Source: Planctomycetota bacterium
GTDB lineage: Bacteria > Planctomycetota > MHYJ01 > JACQXL01 > JACRIJ01
Direction: 5' to 3'
Assembly: GCA_016220095.1 (NCBI GenBank)
Contig: JACRIJ010000121.1
Coordinates: 1-34,468 of the forward strand
DNA length: 34,468 nucleotides
The notes beneath the pieces were generated by a model. That model did no database searches. It saw nothing but the letters and a program-made list of their open reading frames with translations, and was not told the origin of the DNA. Both the position numbers and the translations under genes were made by a program. Positions 7,695 to 15,471 of the stretch are shown piece by piece; position 1 is the first letter of the stretch, and each line of letters begins with the position of its first letter.

Positions 7695-9098
7695 TTAATA
7701 ATCCTCCCAGGAACCTTCATCCGAATAACCCTGAGGCGTCCACCACGGGCCGTAGTACCATGTATCGCTGTTCGTATATCCCCAGTCCCACGAGTAATTG
7801 GTTTCAGGATTGTAGCATTTCAATGAAAATAACGCGTCCGGCATGGGTTTGTGCGGGGTAAGCGCGTTAAGTATGGCGGCGGATGAATAATCCAGTCCCG
7901 ACTGGCCCGTGATAGTTAATACATTTGAATTCTGGAGCCATGTGGTATCTCCGCTAATATTAACAGCCGCGCCTCCGAGGATATGGGTTTTGTTGTTGCC
8001 GCCGCCGACGAGGTTGAGTACGCCTTTATTGCCTATTTCAACGTCGCCTTCTATCGTATTGTCTTCTTCTATATCAACTATAACCAGGCCGGTCCATTCC
8101 GATTTGCCGGAGAACCTGATATTGGCGGATTCGCCTTCTCTTACTTTCAGCACCATAAGTCCGTAGCCCTTGAAGTCGCCGGAAAAATGCAGGGTATCAT
8201 TGGCTCCGCCTGTCGCATCCACATAAATTACCTTGTAATCATTTACGGCTCCGAAAGTAGTGCCGAGGTTTTGCGTGAATGTAAGCCCGCCGTTGTTATA
8301 CAGCTGGTTCGGCGTGCCGTCATCATTCCATACAGGGTCTATTGTATTGGACATGTCTATCCTTGAGTCATATCTTTGTTCGGCGTAGGCGACGACCTGG
8401 CTTATGCTCAATCCCTTGTAAGTATCGGTATTGGTTTTTTGGGGGTTGCCGATTATCTGGGCAGGCTGTACAGCTCCGGTGTTCCAGTTGATGGTTCCGT
8501 TATTGTCAACGACATTGTTCATGGCGATGCCCGCCTTGTCAATATTTCCGAAAGCTACGCCGGCAAGGGTGTGGTCCTGGCTGGATACATAGGAATTGAC
8601 GCCGTTAAAAACCATCTGTATGAGATTACCCGCGGCATTGACGTTGGAATCAGGGTCTATCTGCATTGAGAATGCCGAACTAAACACGGACGGGTCAAGT
8701 TCAATTTCGATTTTCTGCACCCTTGCCGTTATTGTGCGCCCGACGTCCCTGTAAGACGTATATGCGTATATGTCATAGGTTTTGTCCTCGTCCTGGTAAT
8801 CTATTATCTGCGTCCAGGAATATGCATTGGTGAAGAACATCCATGTCCACGCGTATCTCCTTCCGTCCCATTCGCTCCACCAGATATTCGTATTTGTGCT
8901 GAGTTTGAATATAGCATCGTCAATAGTGGCCTCGGTAGAGTACAATGCCTGTTTGGTTTCTGTGGCGGCCTTGACCTGTTTGCTTGTGATAAGGGAGAAG
9001 TTCAGGAATGTTGCGGCCATGCCCCCGAGCATTATTATGAACAACATAGCCATGATTAATCCCGACCCTTTTCGTCCGTTTGTCTGTTGGTGATTCAT
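7695..9098 (-). CDS. PilX-like type IV pilus-associated protein, copy 2
   Basis: The 467-residue product has a short basic N-terminus, then KGSGLIMAMLFIIMLGGMAA, a single membrane helix (about residues 11-35) like that of PilX N-terminal pilus-assembly proteins. It is followed by an amphipathic helix containing TKQALYSTEATIDDAIFKL. The large C-terminal part is beta-rich, with many asparagines, glycines and tryptophans and a TIEGDVEIGNKGVLNLVGGG segment suggestive of stacked beta strands. It is a clear paralogue of the gene at 9185-10582 over its whole length, down to the GSWED terminus. The start ATG (9096-9098) has GGAG upstream. The helix suggests incorporation into, or docking with, a type IV pilus-like fibre. 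Ligand or target unknown. Confidence 0.8.
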   Translation of the reverse strand: MNHQQTNGRKGSGLIMAMLFIIMLGGMAATFLNFSLITSKQVKAATETKQALYSTEATIDDAIFKLSTNTNIWWSEWDGRRYAWTWMFFTNAYSWTQIIDYQDEDKTYDIYAYTSYRDVGRTITARVQKIEIELDPSVFSSAFSMQIDPDSNVNAAGNLIQMVFNGVNSYVSSQDHTLAGVAFGNIDKAGIAMNNVVDNNGTINWNTGAVQPAQIIGNPQKTNTDTYKGLSISQVVAYAEQRYDSRIDMSNTIDPVWNDDGTPNQLYNNGGLTFTQNLGTTFGAVNDYKVIYVDATGGANDTLHFSGDFKGYGLMVLKVREGESANIRFSGKSEWTGLVIVDIEEDNTIEGDVEIGNKGVLNLVGGGNNKTHILGGAAVNISGDTTWLQNSNVLTITGQSGLDYSSAAILNALTPHKPMPDALFSLKCYNPETNYSWDWGYTNSDTWYYGPWWTPQGYSDEGSWEDY

Positions 9099-9184
9099 TT
9101 ATATTAATCTCCTATGCAACTGATTTAATGTCTATTATACGTTTTTCTTGCGCAATATGCAAGACAAATAAACTGCCGGGCAGT

Positions 9185-10582
9185 TCATTGGTCTTCCCAT
9201 GAGCCTTTTGCAAAGTAATTAGCCGGCGTGGCCCAGGGGCTGTAATAGGATTCTTCGCTGAATACGTAGCCCCAATCCCAGGAATAGGTTATTTCAGGGT
9301 TAAAATTTTTCAATTCAAATACCGGGTCGGGCATATCTTTATGCGGCGTAAGGGCATTCATTATGGCGGCAGAGCTGTAGTTAAGTCCTGATACGCCTGC
9401 TACCGTAAGGGCGCTTGAATTGGCAAGCCATGTCGTATCACCGTCTATATTCAATGCGGCTCCTCCGAGGACGTGGGTTTCGTTATTGCCGCCGCCGACG
9501 AGGTTTAGTACGCCTTTATTGCCAATTATTACATCGCCTTCTATGGTGGAGTCCTCTTCTATGTCAACAATAATCAATCCGGTCCATTCCGATTGGCCGG
9601 ACATTCTTATATTGCAGGATTCGCCTTCTTTTATCTTGACCACCATAAGGCCGTATCCTGCAAAATCGCCCGAAAAATGCAAAGTGTCATTGCCGTTGCT
9701 CGTTGCATCCACGAATACGACCTTGTAATTGTCGGCATCACCGAAGGTGCTGTTCAGGTTCTGCGTAAAAGTCAGTCCGCTGTCATACAATTCATTCGGA
9801 CTGCCGTCATCATTCCATACGGGGTCTATGGAATTTGACATGTCTATTTTTGAATCAAATACCTGTTCCGCGTAAGCCACGACCTGTTTTACGCTCAAGC
9901 CGCTGTAGGTGTCGGTGTTTGTCGTTTTCGGATCGCCGGTTATTTGCGCAGGCTCGGCGCCTCCCCAGTTGACAGGGCCGCCGGGGTCAACGACATTGTT
10001 CATAGCCAAGCCCGGTTTGTCCACAGCACCGAAAGCAATGCCGTCAAGGCCGTGGTCCTGGCTGGATACGAATGAGTTGTTGCCGTTAAAAACTACGGGG
10101 ACGTTATTTCCGGCCGCGTTTACGTTTGAATCAGGGTTTATCTGTATGGAAAATGCGGACTTAAATACCGTCGGGTCAAGTTCCATTTCTATTTTCTGCA
10201 GTCTCGCTGAAATCGTACGTCCTATGTCCCTGTATGATGTGTACGCGTATATGTCAAATGTTTTTTCTGCGTCCTGATAGTCTATTATCTGTGTCCACGA
10301 GTATGTATTGGTAAAAAACACCCATGTCCAGGCATAGCGTTTTCCGTCAAATTCCGACCACCACAGGCTTGAACCCGTGGAGAGCTTGAATATGGCGTCG
10401 TCAATGGTTGCTTCAGTGGAATACATGGCCTGTTTCATCTGGGTTGCCGCGGTAATCTGTTTGCTTGTAGTGATTGAAAATATAAGGAATGTTGCCGCTA
10501 TGCTTGCGAGCAGCATGAGCAAGAGCATGGCAATAATCAAGCCGGAGCCTTTTTTTTGGTTGTTCAGCATTAAATTTTTCAT
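9185..10582 (-). CDS. PilX-like type IV pilus-associated protein, copy 1
   Basis: This 465-residue protein is the tandem partner of the gene at 7695-9098. It has KKGSGLIIAMLLLMLLASIA as its membrane helix, then QMKQAMYSTEATIDDAIFKL. Shared blocks along its length include RYAWTWVFFTNTYSWTQIID, NTDTYSGLS, IDPVWNDDG and GNKGVLNLVGGGNNETHVLG. Differences are spread evenly and are frequent at third codon positions, so the duplication is not recent. GGAGG sits 7-8 bases before the ATG at 10580-10582. It is third in the riboswitch-led operon. A stretch of about 100 bases between it and the upstream gene contains the AATCTT repeat words. Function beyond a pilus-associated surface protein cannot be read from the sequence. 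Confidence 0.8.
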   Translation of the reverse strand: MKNLMLNNQKKGSGLIIAMLLLMLLASIAATFLIFSITTSKQITAATQMKQAMYSTEATIDDAIFKLSTGSSLWWSEFDGKRYAWTWVFFTNTYSWTQIIDYQDAEKTFDIYAYTSYRDIGRTISARLQKIEMELDPTVFKSAFSIQINPDSNVNAAGNNVPVVFNGNNSFVSSQDHGLDGIAFGAVDKPGLAMNNVVDPGGPVNWGGAEPAQITGDPKTTNTDTYSGLSVKQVVAYAEQVFDSKIDMSNSIDPVWNDDGSPNELYDSGLTFTQNLNSTFGDADNYKVVFVDATSNGNDTLHFSGDFAGYGLMVVKIKEGESCNIRMSGQSEWTGLIIVDIEEDSTIEGDVIIGNKGVLNLVGGGNNETHVLGGAALNIDGDTTWLANSSALTVAGVSGLNYSSAAIMNALTPHKDMPDPVFELKNFNPEITYSWDWGYVFSEESYYSPWATPANYFAKGSWEDQ

Positions 10583-10625
10583 ATTAATACCTCCTTCATT
10601 ATTGTTTCCGCAACATAATTGAAGA

Positions 10626-10690
10626 AATCTTAAATCTATAATCGTTTATCCATAATCCTCAAATCTTTGAATCTTAGAATCTGTAATAGT
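10626..10690. repeat. AATCTT-type repeat words inside the pilin-like operon
   Basis: Words such as AATCTTTGAATCTTAGAATC, the reverse complement of the array at 5041-5152, lie between the second and third genes of the operon. No terminator-like hairpin is visible here, so transcription may continue through it. Confidence 0.65.
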
Positions 10691-10696
10691 CATTGT

Positions 10697-11563
10697 TTAC
10701 GGATTTCTTCTTACAAAAGTCGTTTGCACCAGTTGGAGCAAAGGCTTGTTGTCGGCATCAATGCACAGCAAGAACAGGCGTATATCTATTTCCGAACCGG
10801 AGATTTCGTTTTCTTCCGCGGGCTGGAGTTTGTCCGGCCATGAATCCCGTATAAGGAACATCGGGTCGCCGTTGCGCGGAATGCCTATTATCTGCATGGG
10901 GCTGTAGCACATATAAGATATATTGTTATCGCGGTTTATGTCGGACGCCAGATCGGTAATATCCTGTATGACGTCCTTGCAGATGTAAACATTTTCGGTT
11001 TTCCATGCGGAATCGGCGGGGTCAAAATAATTATATTCCTTTATGATATTTCCGACTGAATAAGTGTCAAATCTGTCGCCGTCATCGTTAAGGTCGTATT
11101 CTTCGGTGGTTTCGTTGTATTCCCTGAGCGGATCCGCTTCGTATCTTACGGTTATTGAGCCCGGAGAGCATCTCCTCCTGCCGAAAGAAACTCCCCATAC
11201 TATATTATTGGCATCCCTGTCGTACATGGCAGGATTTCCCAGGTACACCCCGTCAAAGTCATCCCAGCCGTCTCCGGCTACGTCCGTACCTATGGGGACT
11301 TTGTATTCAAAAGACGTATGATGGCTGGGTGGAGTATGGTTGACGCCGCCGGTTATGATTTCGCATTCCCTTAAATCGTCTTCAAGGTTGGCAATGACCT
11401 GCCTGGAATACGCCTGCGCGGCCGAGAAGCTCAGGCCGCTGAAAAAAACGTTCTGGGACGTGTTTACGGATTCAATGAAAAGCGAAAATATTATTGCCAG
11501 GATGAAGGTCGCAATCGCCACTTCAAGGAGCGTAGTTCCTTTTTTGGATTTAAATATGTTCAT
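10697..11563 (-). CDS. Prepilin-like protein (PilW-type) with N-terminal methylation motif
   Basis: Translation from ATG 11561-11563 gives 288 residues. The N-terminus MNIFKSKKG|TTLLEVAIAT has a class III prepilin peptidase site: a short basic leader ending in glycine, then a hydrophobic helix with glutamate at mature position 5. The rest is a globular pseudopilin-like domain with many aspartates, including NDDGDRFDTYSVGN. An upstream in-frame start would add 26 residues ahead of the leader, which would break the prepilin pattern. The ATG chosen here has TTGGAG about 10 bases upstream. It follows the first pilin-like gene by 17 bases. Size and layout suit a minor pilin of the PilW type, involved in initiating or tuning a type IV pilus or type II secretion pseudopilus. 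Confidence 0.82.
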   Translation of the reverse strand: MNIFKSKKGTTLLEVAIATFILAIIFSLFIESVNTSQNVFFSGLSFSAAQAYSRQVIANLEDDLRECEIITGGVNHTPPSHHTSFEYKVPIGTDVAGDGWDDFDGVYLGNPAMYDRDANNIVWGVSFGRRRCSPGSITVRYEADPLREYNETTEEYDLNDDGDRFDTYSVGNIIKEYNYFDPADSAWKTENVYICKDVIQDITDLASDINRDNNISYMCYSPMQIIGIPRNGDPMFLIRDSWPDKLQPAEENEISGSEIDIRLFLLCIDADNKPLLQLVQTTFVRRNP

Positions 11564-11580
11564 ACTTGTATTTCTCCAAA

Positions 11581-12084
11581 TTATCTGCGCGCTATAAGAG
11601 TACGCAGGTCGTATTCTCTGTCGCCGAATTTTGTCGCCCATTCAACTTTTACTATGACGGGCAGTATTTTATAGCTTGCCGTGACATCAAGGCTGGTTGC
11701 CATTCCGTCGCCGTTAAGGTCGCGCGGGAAGCCGAGCGTGAAAGTCTCCTCGGTGTAAAGGGTTTCATTGACTACAATAAGCACCTTGCCCGCCATGCCG
11801 TCAAGGTCGGTTGCGCGCACTTCAAGATTAGGCACGTCAAAACCCGATACCCATACGCCTTCAGTGGTAAGAGTCGCGCCGTAAGTTGATATCAGCGATG
11901 TAAAATCGGTCTTGCGCACCATTTCCATGATTTCGTTGGCCTTATCCATGGCAACGCCTGTCTGATAAGAAGTCATGTCAAGGTCTGTGCACGTGAGTAT
12001 CACGCTGGTTACGCCCATGCTTGTGATGGCCATTACGGCAATAGTGGCAAGTAATTCAAGAAGGCTGAATCCTGAATTATTCAT
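11581..12084 (-). CDS. Prepilin-like protein (PilV/GspI-type minor pilin), first gene of the riboswitch operon
   Basis: From ATG 12082-12084 the product is 167 residues. MNNSG|FSLLELLATIAVMAI is a textbook prepilin N-terminus: a five-residue leader, cleavage after glycine, and glutamate at mature position 5. The rest is a small domain with text such as DLNGDGMATSLDV and ends in a basic YDLRTLIARR tail. AGGAG at 12095-12099 lies about 10 bases upstream and directly abuts the T-run of the terminator. This means the start codon sits just beyond the riboswitch expression platform. An alternative start at 12114 would lie inside the terminator stem and is rejected. It is the first of five co-directional genes likely controlled by cyclic di-GMP. 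Confidence 0.85.
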   Translation of the reverse strand: MNNSGFSLLELLATIAVMAITSMGVTSVILTCTDLDMTSYQTGVAMDKANEIMEMVRKTDFTSLISTYGATLTTEGVWVSGFDVPNLEVRATDLDGMAGKVLIVVNETLYTEETFTLGFPRDLNGDGMATSLDVTASYKILPVIVKVEWATKFGDREYDLRTLIARR

Positions 12085-12099
12085 ACGTTTATCGCTCCT

Positions 12100-12144
12100 A
12101 AAAAAAAAACCCATTCTTTATTGCTCCGGTACCGAAAGAATGGG
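12100..12144 (-). terminator. Rho-independent terminator in the riboswitch leader
   Basis: On the minus strand CCCATTCTTT (12135-12144) pairs perfectly with AAAGAATGGG (12110-12119), enclosing a 15-base loop, and is followed by ten T residues (12100-12109). The structure sits between the aptamer and the ribosome site, so it is best read as a regulated attenuator rather than an end of transcription. Confidence 0.92.
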
Positions 12145-12167
12145 CTATATTTACATATATTTTCTGC

Positions 12168-12266
12168 ACTCTCCCGGCGGCCAGGCTGGCATGTCCGTTT
12201 TCGGCGGATTTAGCCCCTATGGCTTTGCGTCGCCCGTTTTCACGGGTTTTGCCTTTATCGGAGGCG
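12168..12266 (-). promoter_or_regulatory. GEMM-I riboswitch aptamer, probably cyclic di-GMP
   Basis: On the minus strand the leader contains GGCAAAACCCGTGAAAACGG, where a GAAA tetraloop caps the CCCGT/ACGGG helix (12233-12246). It continues with the invariant GACGCAAAGCC (12221-12231), GGGGCTAAATCCG, and ATGCCAGCCTGGCCGCC (12176-12192). These are the conserved blocks of the GEMM-I class. The base aligning to position 20 of the Vibrio Vc2 aptamer reads as G, which favours cyclic di-GMP over the cyclic AMP-GMP variants that carry A; this depends on my alignment by eye. The outer helix can form from CTCC (12260-12263) and GGAG near 12171-12175. It controls the downstream terminator and thus the five-gene pilin-like operon. 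Confidence 0.92.
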
Positions 12267-12304
12267 TATTCCTTTTTTGACAAATAACTATCTTTCTATA
12301 TATT

Positions 12305-12333
12305 ATTATACACCATAACAGCCCGAAAGTCAA
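12305..12333 (-). promoter_or_regulatory. Consensus promoter of the riboswitch-controlled operon
   Basis: The minus strand reads TTGACT (12328-12333), 17 bases, TATAAT (12305-12310). The predicted start near 12298 gives a leader of about 214 bases holding the aptamer and terminator. It is divergent from the fdhA promoter. Confidence 0.88.
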
Positions 12334-12354
12334 ATGAAAAATGAAAAATTTTTA

Positions 12355-12383
12355 TTGATTTTTATTTATGTTTTGCTTATAGT
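12355..12383 (+). promoter_or_regulatory. Promoter of the formate dehydrogenase gene
   Basis: TTGATT (12355-12360), a 17-base spacer and TATAGT (12378-12383) lie 29 bases upstream of the ATG. An AAGGA ribosome site follows near 12399-12404. Confidence 0.65.
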
Positions 12384-12412
12384 GGAAACCCGCATTATTA
12401 AGGAATAATCTT

Positions 12413-15268
12413 ATGGATAAAGTTACATTATATATCAACGGAACGGCCGTACAGGCGCAAAAGGGCGCAACGGTGCTTGAGGCGGCTTTATCCGCCGGCA
12501 TTGACATACCGCGGCTGTGTTTCCATTCGGCCCTGCCGCCGCAGAGCTCCTGCAGGCTGTGCGTGGTGGAAGTCAAAGGCGCAAGGGGCCTTATAGCGTC
12601 ATGCTCCCTCCCGGCCGCCCAGGATATGGCAGTTACGACAAATTCTGAAAAGCTTTTCAAGTACAGGAAATACATCCTTGAACTTATTCTGTCAAACCAT
12701 CCAATGGATTGCATGACATGCGAAAAATCCGGCGAATGCGAATTGCAGGAGTACGCGTATAAGTTCGGAATAAAGCAGACGCCTATACGGGGCGAGGTTA
12801 CGAATTATCCAATTGAAGCTACCGACCCGCTTATGATGATTGAGCATTCCAAATGCATACTCTGCGGCAGGTGCGTTTCCGTGTGCAGAGACCTTTGGGC
12901 TACTGAAGCGATTGATTTTTCCAAAAGGGGGTTTTCATCAAAGATTTCATTCCCGTTTGACAAGCCCAGGCTTGAAAGCGATTGCGTTTTCTGCGGAAAT
13001 TGCATAACGTTCTGCCCTACGGGCGCTATTACTGAGCGTTCCGCGCTTGGCAAAGGCAGGTCCTGGGAGGTTAAAAAGATACCGAGTGTCTGTCCGTTTT
13101 GCGGCTGTGGCTGTAATATTGAAATAAATACAAAGGCGGGAAAGATCGTTAAAATTACGTCCAATGAAAATACTCCGGTAAACAAAGGGCTTCTTTGCGT
13201 AAAAGGAAAATTCGGATATGATTTCGTCCATCACCCGGACAGGATAGGCAAGCCTTCCGCCTGTTCAACGGACCCTTCGGCCGACAGCGCGTCTTTTGTC
13301 CAACAGCCTTGCGGAGAAAACGGGCATCCCTGCTATCCGTCAACGTCTCTTCATGAGAACCTTATCAAAAGTTCCGAACGTCTCAGCAGGCCTATGGTTA
13401 AAAAAGGCGGCAAATTCCATGAAGTTTCCTGGGACGAGGCTATGAATGTCGTGTCAGGCAGACTGCTTGAAATGAAACAGAAATACGGGGCCGAAGCGCT
13501 CGGCGTCCTGTGTTCGGCTAAATGCACCAATGAAGAGAATGATCTGATGCAGAAATTAGCCCGCACCCTCCTGGGCACTAATAATGTTGACCATTGCGCG
13601 CGCCTCTGCCATTCGTCAACCGTCGCCGGCATGGTGCAGTCTTTCGGCGGCGCCGCGATGACTAATTCCATAGAGGAAATAGAAAAGGCCTCCTGCCTGT
13701 TCGTAATAGGTTCCAATCCCACTGAAAACCATCCTATCATAGGCGCTATCATAGCGCGTACCGCCATGAAAGGCGCCAAGCTCATTGTCGCCGACCCCCG
13801 GGCCATACACCTGACGAAATTCGCCTCGGCATGGCTGAGGCATAAATGCGGCACTGACGTGGCTCTTATAAACGGCTTGCTCAATGTGATAGTCAAAGAG
13901 GGCCTTCAGAATAATGAATTCATAAACGCCCGCACGGAAAATTACGAGGATTTCAGGAATTCAATTGAAAAATATACGCCGGAATACGTCTCCGGCATAA
14001 CAGGCGTGCCTAAAGAAGAAATAATCAAGGCCGCGCGGATATATGCTTCGTCAAAAAACGCGATGATATTTTTCGCCATGGGCATTACCCAGCATACTAC
14101 CGGTACGGATAACGTATTGTCGGTATGCAACCTTGCATTGCTTACGGGCAATGTCGGCAAGGAAGCCGCGGGGGTCTGTCCGCTCAGGGGTCAGAATAAC
14201 GTACAGGGCGCCTGCGACGTGGGAGCTCTTCCTGATTTTTATCCCGGTTACCAGAAAGTAAATGATCCTAATGCCAGGGGAAAATTCGGCAAGGCCTGGG
14301 GTATACCGCTGGATAATAAAATAGGCTATACATTGACCGAAATGGTCAATTTCGCCGCGCAGGATAAGATTAAGGCGCTTTATATCATGGGTGAAAATCC
14401 GATGATGAGCGATCCCGATCTCTTGCACGCGGATGAGGCATTCAAAAAACTTGAATTCATGGTCGTGCAGGATATTTTCATGACTGAAACCGCACAACTG
14501 GCCGATGTCGTTCTGCCGGCGACTACGTTTGCCGAAAAAGAAGGCACCGTAACCAATACTGAAAGGCGCGTTCAGTTGATGCGCCGCGCCATACAGCCGT
14601 GGGGCGATTCCAAACCGGATTGGCAGATAATATGCATGCTCGGCAAGAAATTGTCGTCTGTTCTCCGCAGGAACGAACCGGCATTCGGCAACGTGTATTT
14701 TGACTATGATTCCCCGGCTGAAATTATGGACGAAATCGCGTCTCTTTCGCCGGTTTACGGCGGCATTTCATATGACCGGCTCGGCAAGATCGGGCTCCAG
14801 TGGCCGTGCCCGGATAAGAACCATCCTGGTACGAAGTTCCTGCATAAAGACAGGTTCAGCAGGGGCCAGGGCAGATTCAACGTGGTGGAATTCCGTCCGC
14901 CCGCGGAATCCGCGGATAACGAATATCCGTTTACGCTTACAACCGGCAGGGTGCTTTATCATCTGCACGGCGGGTCTATGACCAGAAGAAGCACAGGCCT
15001 TGATTTCATACTCCACGAGGGCTATGTTGAAGTGAATCCCGAAGATGCTGAACGCCTTGGTTTTCAGCACGGCCAGCATGTCAACGTGACATCGCGCCGC
15101 GGCACTATAAAAATCAAAGCGAATGTTACGGATAAAGTGCCTCCGGGCACGGTGTTTATCCCGTTTCATTTTGCGGAATGCGCGGCAAATATCCTTACTA
15201 ATAACGCCCTTGACCCGGTGTCAAAGATACCGGAATATAAGGTGTGCGCGGTGCGTATCGAAGTATGA
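12413..15268 (+). CDS. fdhA: Formate dehydrogenase alpha subunit with NuoG-like iron-sulfur N-terminus
   Basis: This 951-residue molybdo- or tungstoenzyme interconverts formate and CO2. Its modules in order are: a [2Fe-2S] ferredoxin domain (C36, C47, C50, C64); a NuoG-type His-Cys cluster (H96, C100, C103, C109); two [4Fe-4S] ferredoxin motifs (CILCGRC at 148-154 with C158, CVFCGNC at 191-197 with C201); the catalytic-domain cluster (C227, C230, C234, C262); and the bis-pterin domain. Residue 399 in CARLCHSSTVAGM is the expected active-site ligand and is cysteine (TGC), not selenocysteine. A 44-residue segment (282-325) sits between HHPDRIGKP and RPMVKKGGKFHEVSWDEA, where related enzymes normally run straight through. 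No NuoE/NuoF-like or other electron-transfer partner is adjacent. The stop codon lies at the start of an AATGAAGAATG-type repeat. Confidence 0.88.
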   Translation: MDKVTLYINGTAVQAQKGATVLEAALSAGIDIPRLCFHSALPPQSSCRLCVVEVKGARGLIASCSLPAAQDMAVTTNSEKLFKYRKYILELILSNHPMDCMTCEKSGECELQEYAYKFGIKQTPIRGEVTNYPIEATDPLMMIEHSKCILCGRCVSVCRDLWATEAIDFSKRGFSSKISFPFDKPRLESDCVFCGNCITFCPTGAITERSALGKGRSWEVKKIPSVCPFCGCGCNIEINTKAGKIVKITSNENTPVNKGLLCVKGKFGYDFVHHPDRIGKPSACSTDPSADSASFVQQPCGENGHPCYPSTSLHENLIKSSERLSRPMVKKGGKFHEVSWDEAMNVVSGRLLEMKQKYGAEALGVLCSAKCTNEENDLMQKLARTLLGTNNVDHCARLCHSSTVAGMVQSFGGAAMTNSIEEIEKASCLFVIGSNPTENHPIIGAIIARTAMKGAKLIVADPRAIHLTKFASAWLRHKCGTDVALINGLLNVIVKEGLQNNEFINARTENYEDFRNSIEKYTPEYVSGITGVPKEEIIKAARIYASSKNAMIFFAMGITQHTTGTDNVLSVCNLALLTGNVGKEAAGVCPLRGQNNVQGACDVGALPDFYPGYQKVNDPNARGKFGKAWGIPLDNKIGYTLTEMVNFAAQDKIKALYIMGENPMMSDPDLLHADEAFKKLEFMVVQDIFMTETAQLADVVLPATTFAEKEGTVTNTERRVQLMRRAIQPWGDSKPDWQIICMLGKKLSSVLRRNEPAFGNVYFDYDSPAEIMDEIASLSPVYGGISYDRLGKIGLQWPCPDKNHPGTKFLHKDRFSRGQGRFNVVEFRPPAESADNEYPFTLTTGRVLYHLHGGSMTRRSTGLDFILHEGYVEVNPEDAERLGFQHGQHVNVTSRRGTIKIKANVTDKVPPGTVFIPFHFAECAANILTNNALDPVSKIPEYKVCAVRIEV

Positions 15269-15470
15269 AGAATGAAAAATGAAGAATGAAGGATTGTTGG
15301 GATTTATTGACTGGATGATTTGGTGATTTAATGATTGGCGACGGACGCGTAATCGTAAATCATCAAGTCATCCAGTCACCAAATCATTAAATTGCCGAAA
15401 AGTTTCGTCAAGTCCCTGTAAATATCGTCGTTGTTTCGTCGTTCAGTCGTTTCGTTGTTTAGTTGTAATG
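15266..15470. repeat. Composite intergenic repeat region between fdhA and mqnC
   Basis: The stretch begins at the fdhA stop with AAGAATGAAAAATGAAG words. Bases 15331-15435 align, in reverse complement, with about 30717-30848: shared blocks include GGACGCGTAATCGT, TCATCCAGTCAC, AAATCATTAAATT and CGTCAAGTCCCTGT. The partner copy carries an additional small hairpin. Bases 15430-15463 match 2802-2835 in reverse with one mismatch. The repeat runs to within about 10 bases of the mqnC start. Confidence 0.85.
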
Positions 15471-15471
15471 T

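Noticed and set aside
12082..12114. Earlier start for the first prepilin gene
   Set aside because: The extra codons come from the terminator T-run and the ribosome site, and would spoil the prepilin leader.
12168..12266. Cyclic AMP-GMP (GEMM-Ib) riboswitch instead of cyclic di-GMP
   Set aside because: The base aligned to aptamer position 20 is G within GGCAAA, matching the cyclic di-GMP type; kept as a point to test because the alignment was by eye.
13607..13609. Selenocysteine in formate dehydrogenase
   Set aside because: The active-site codon is TGC, giving cysteine; no in-frame TGA is present.
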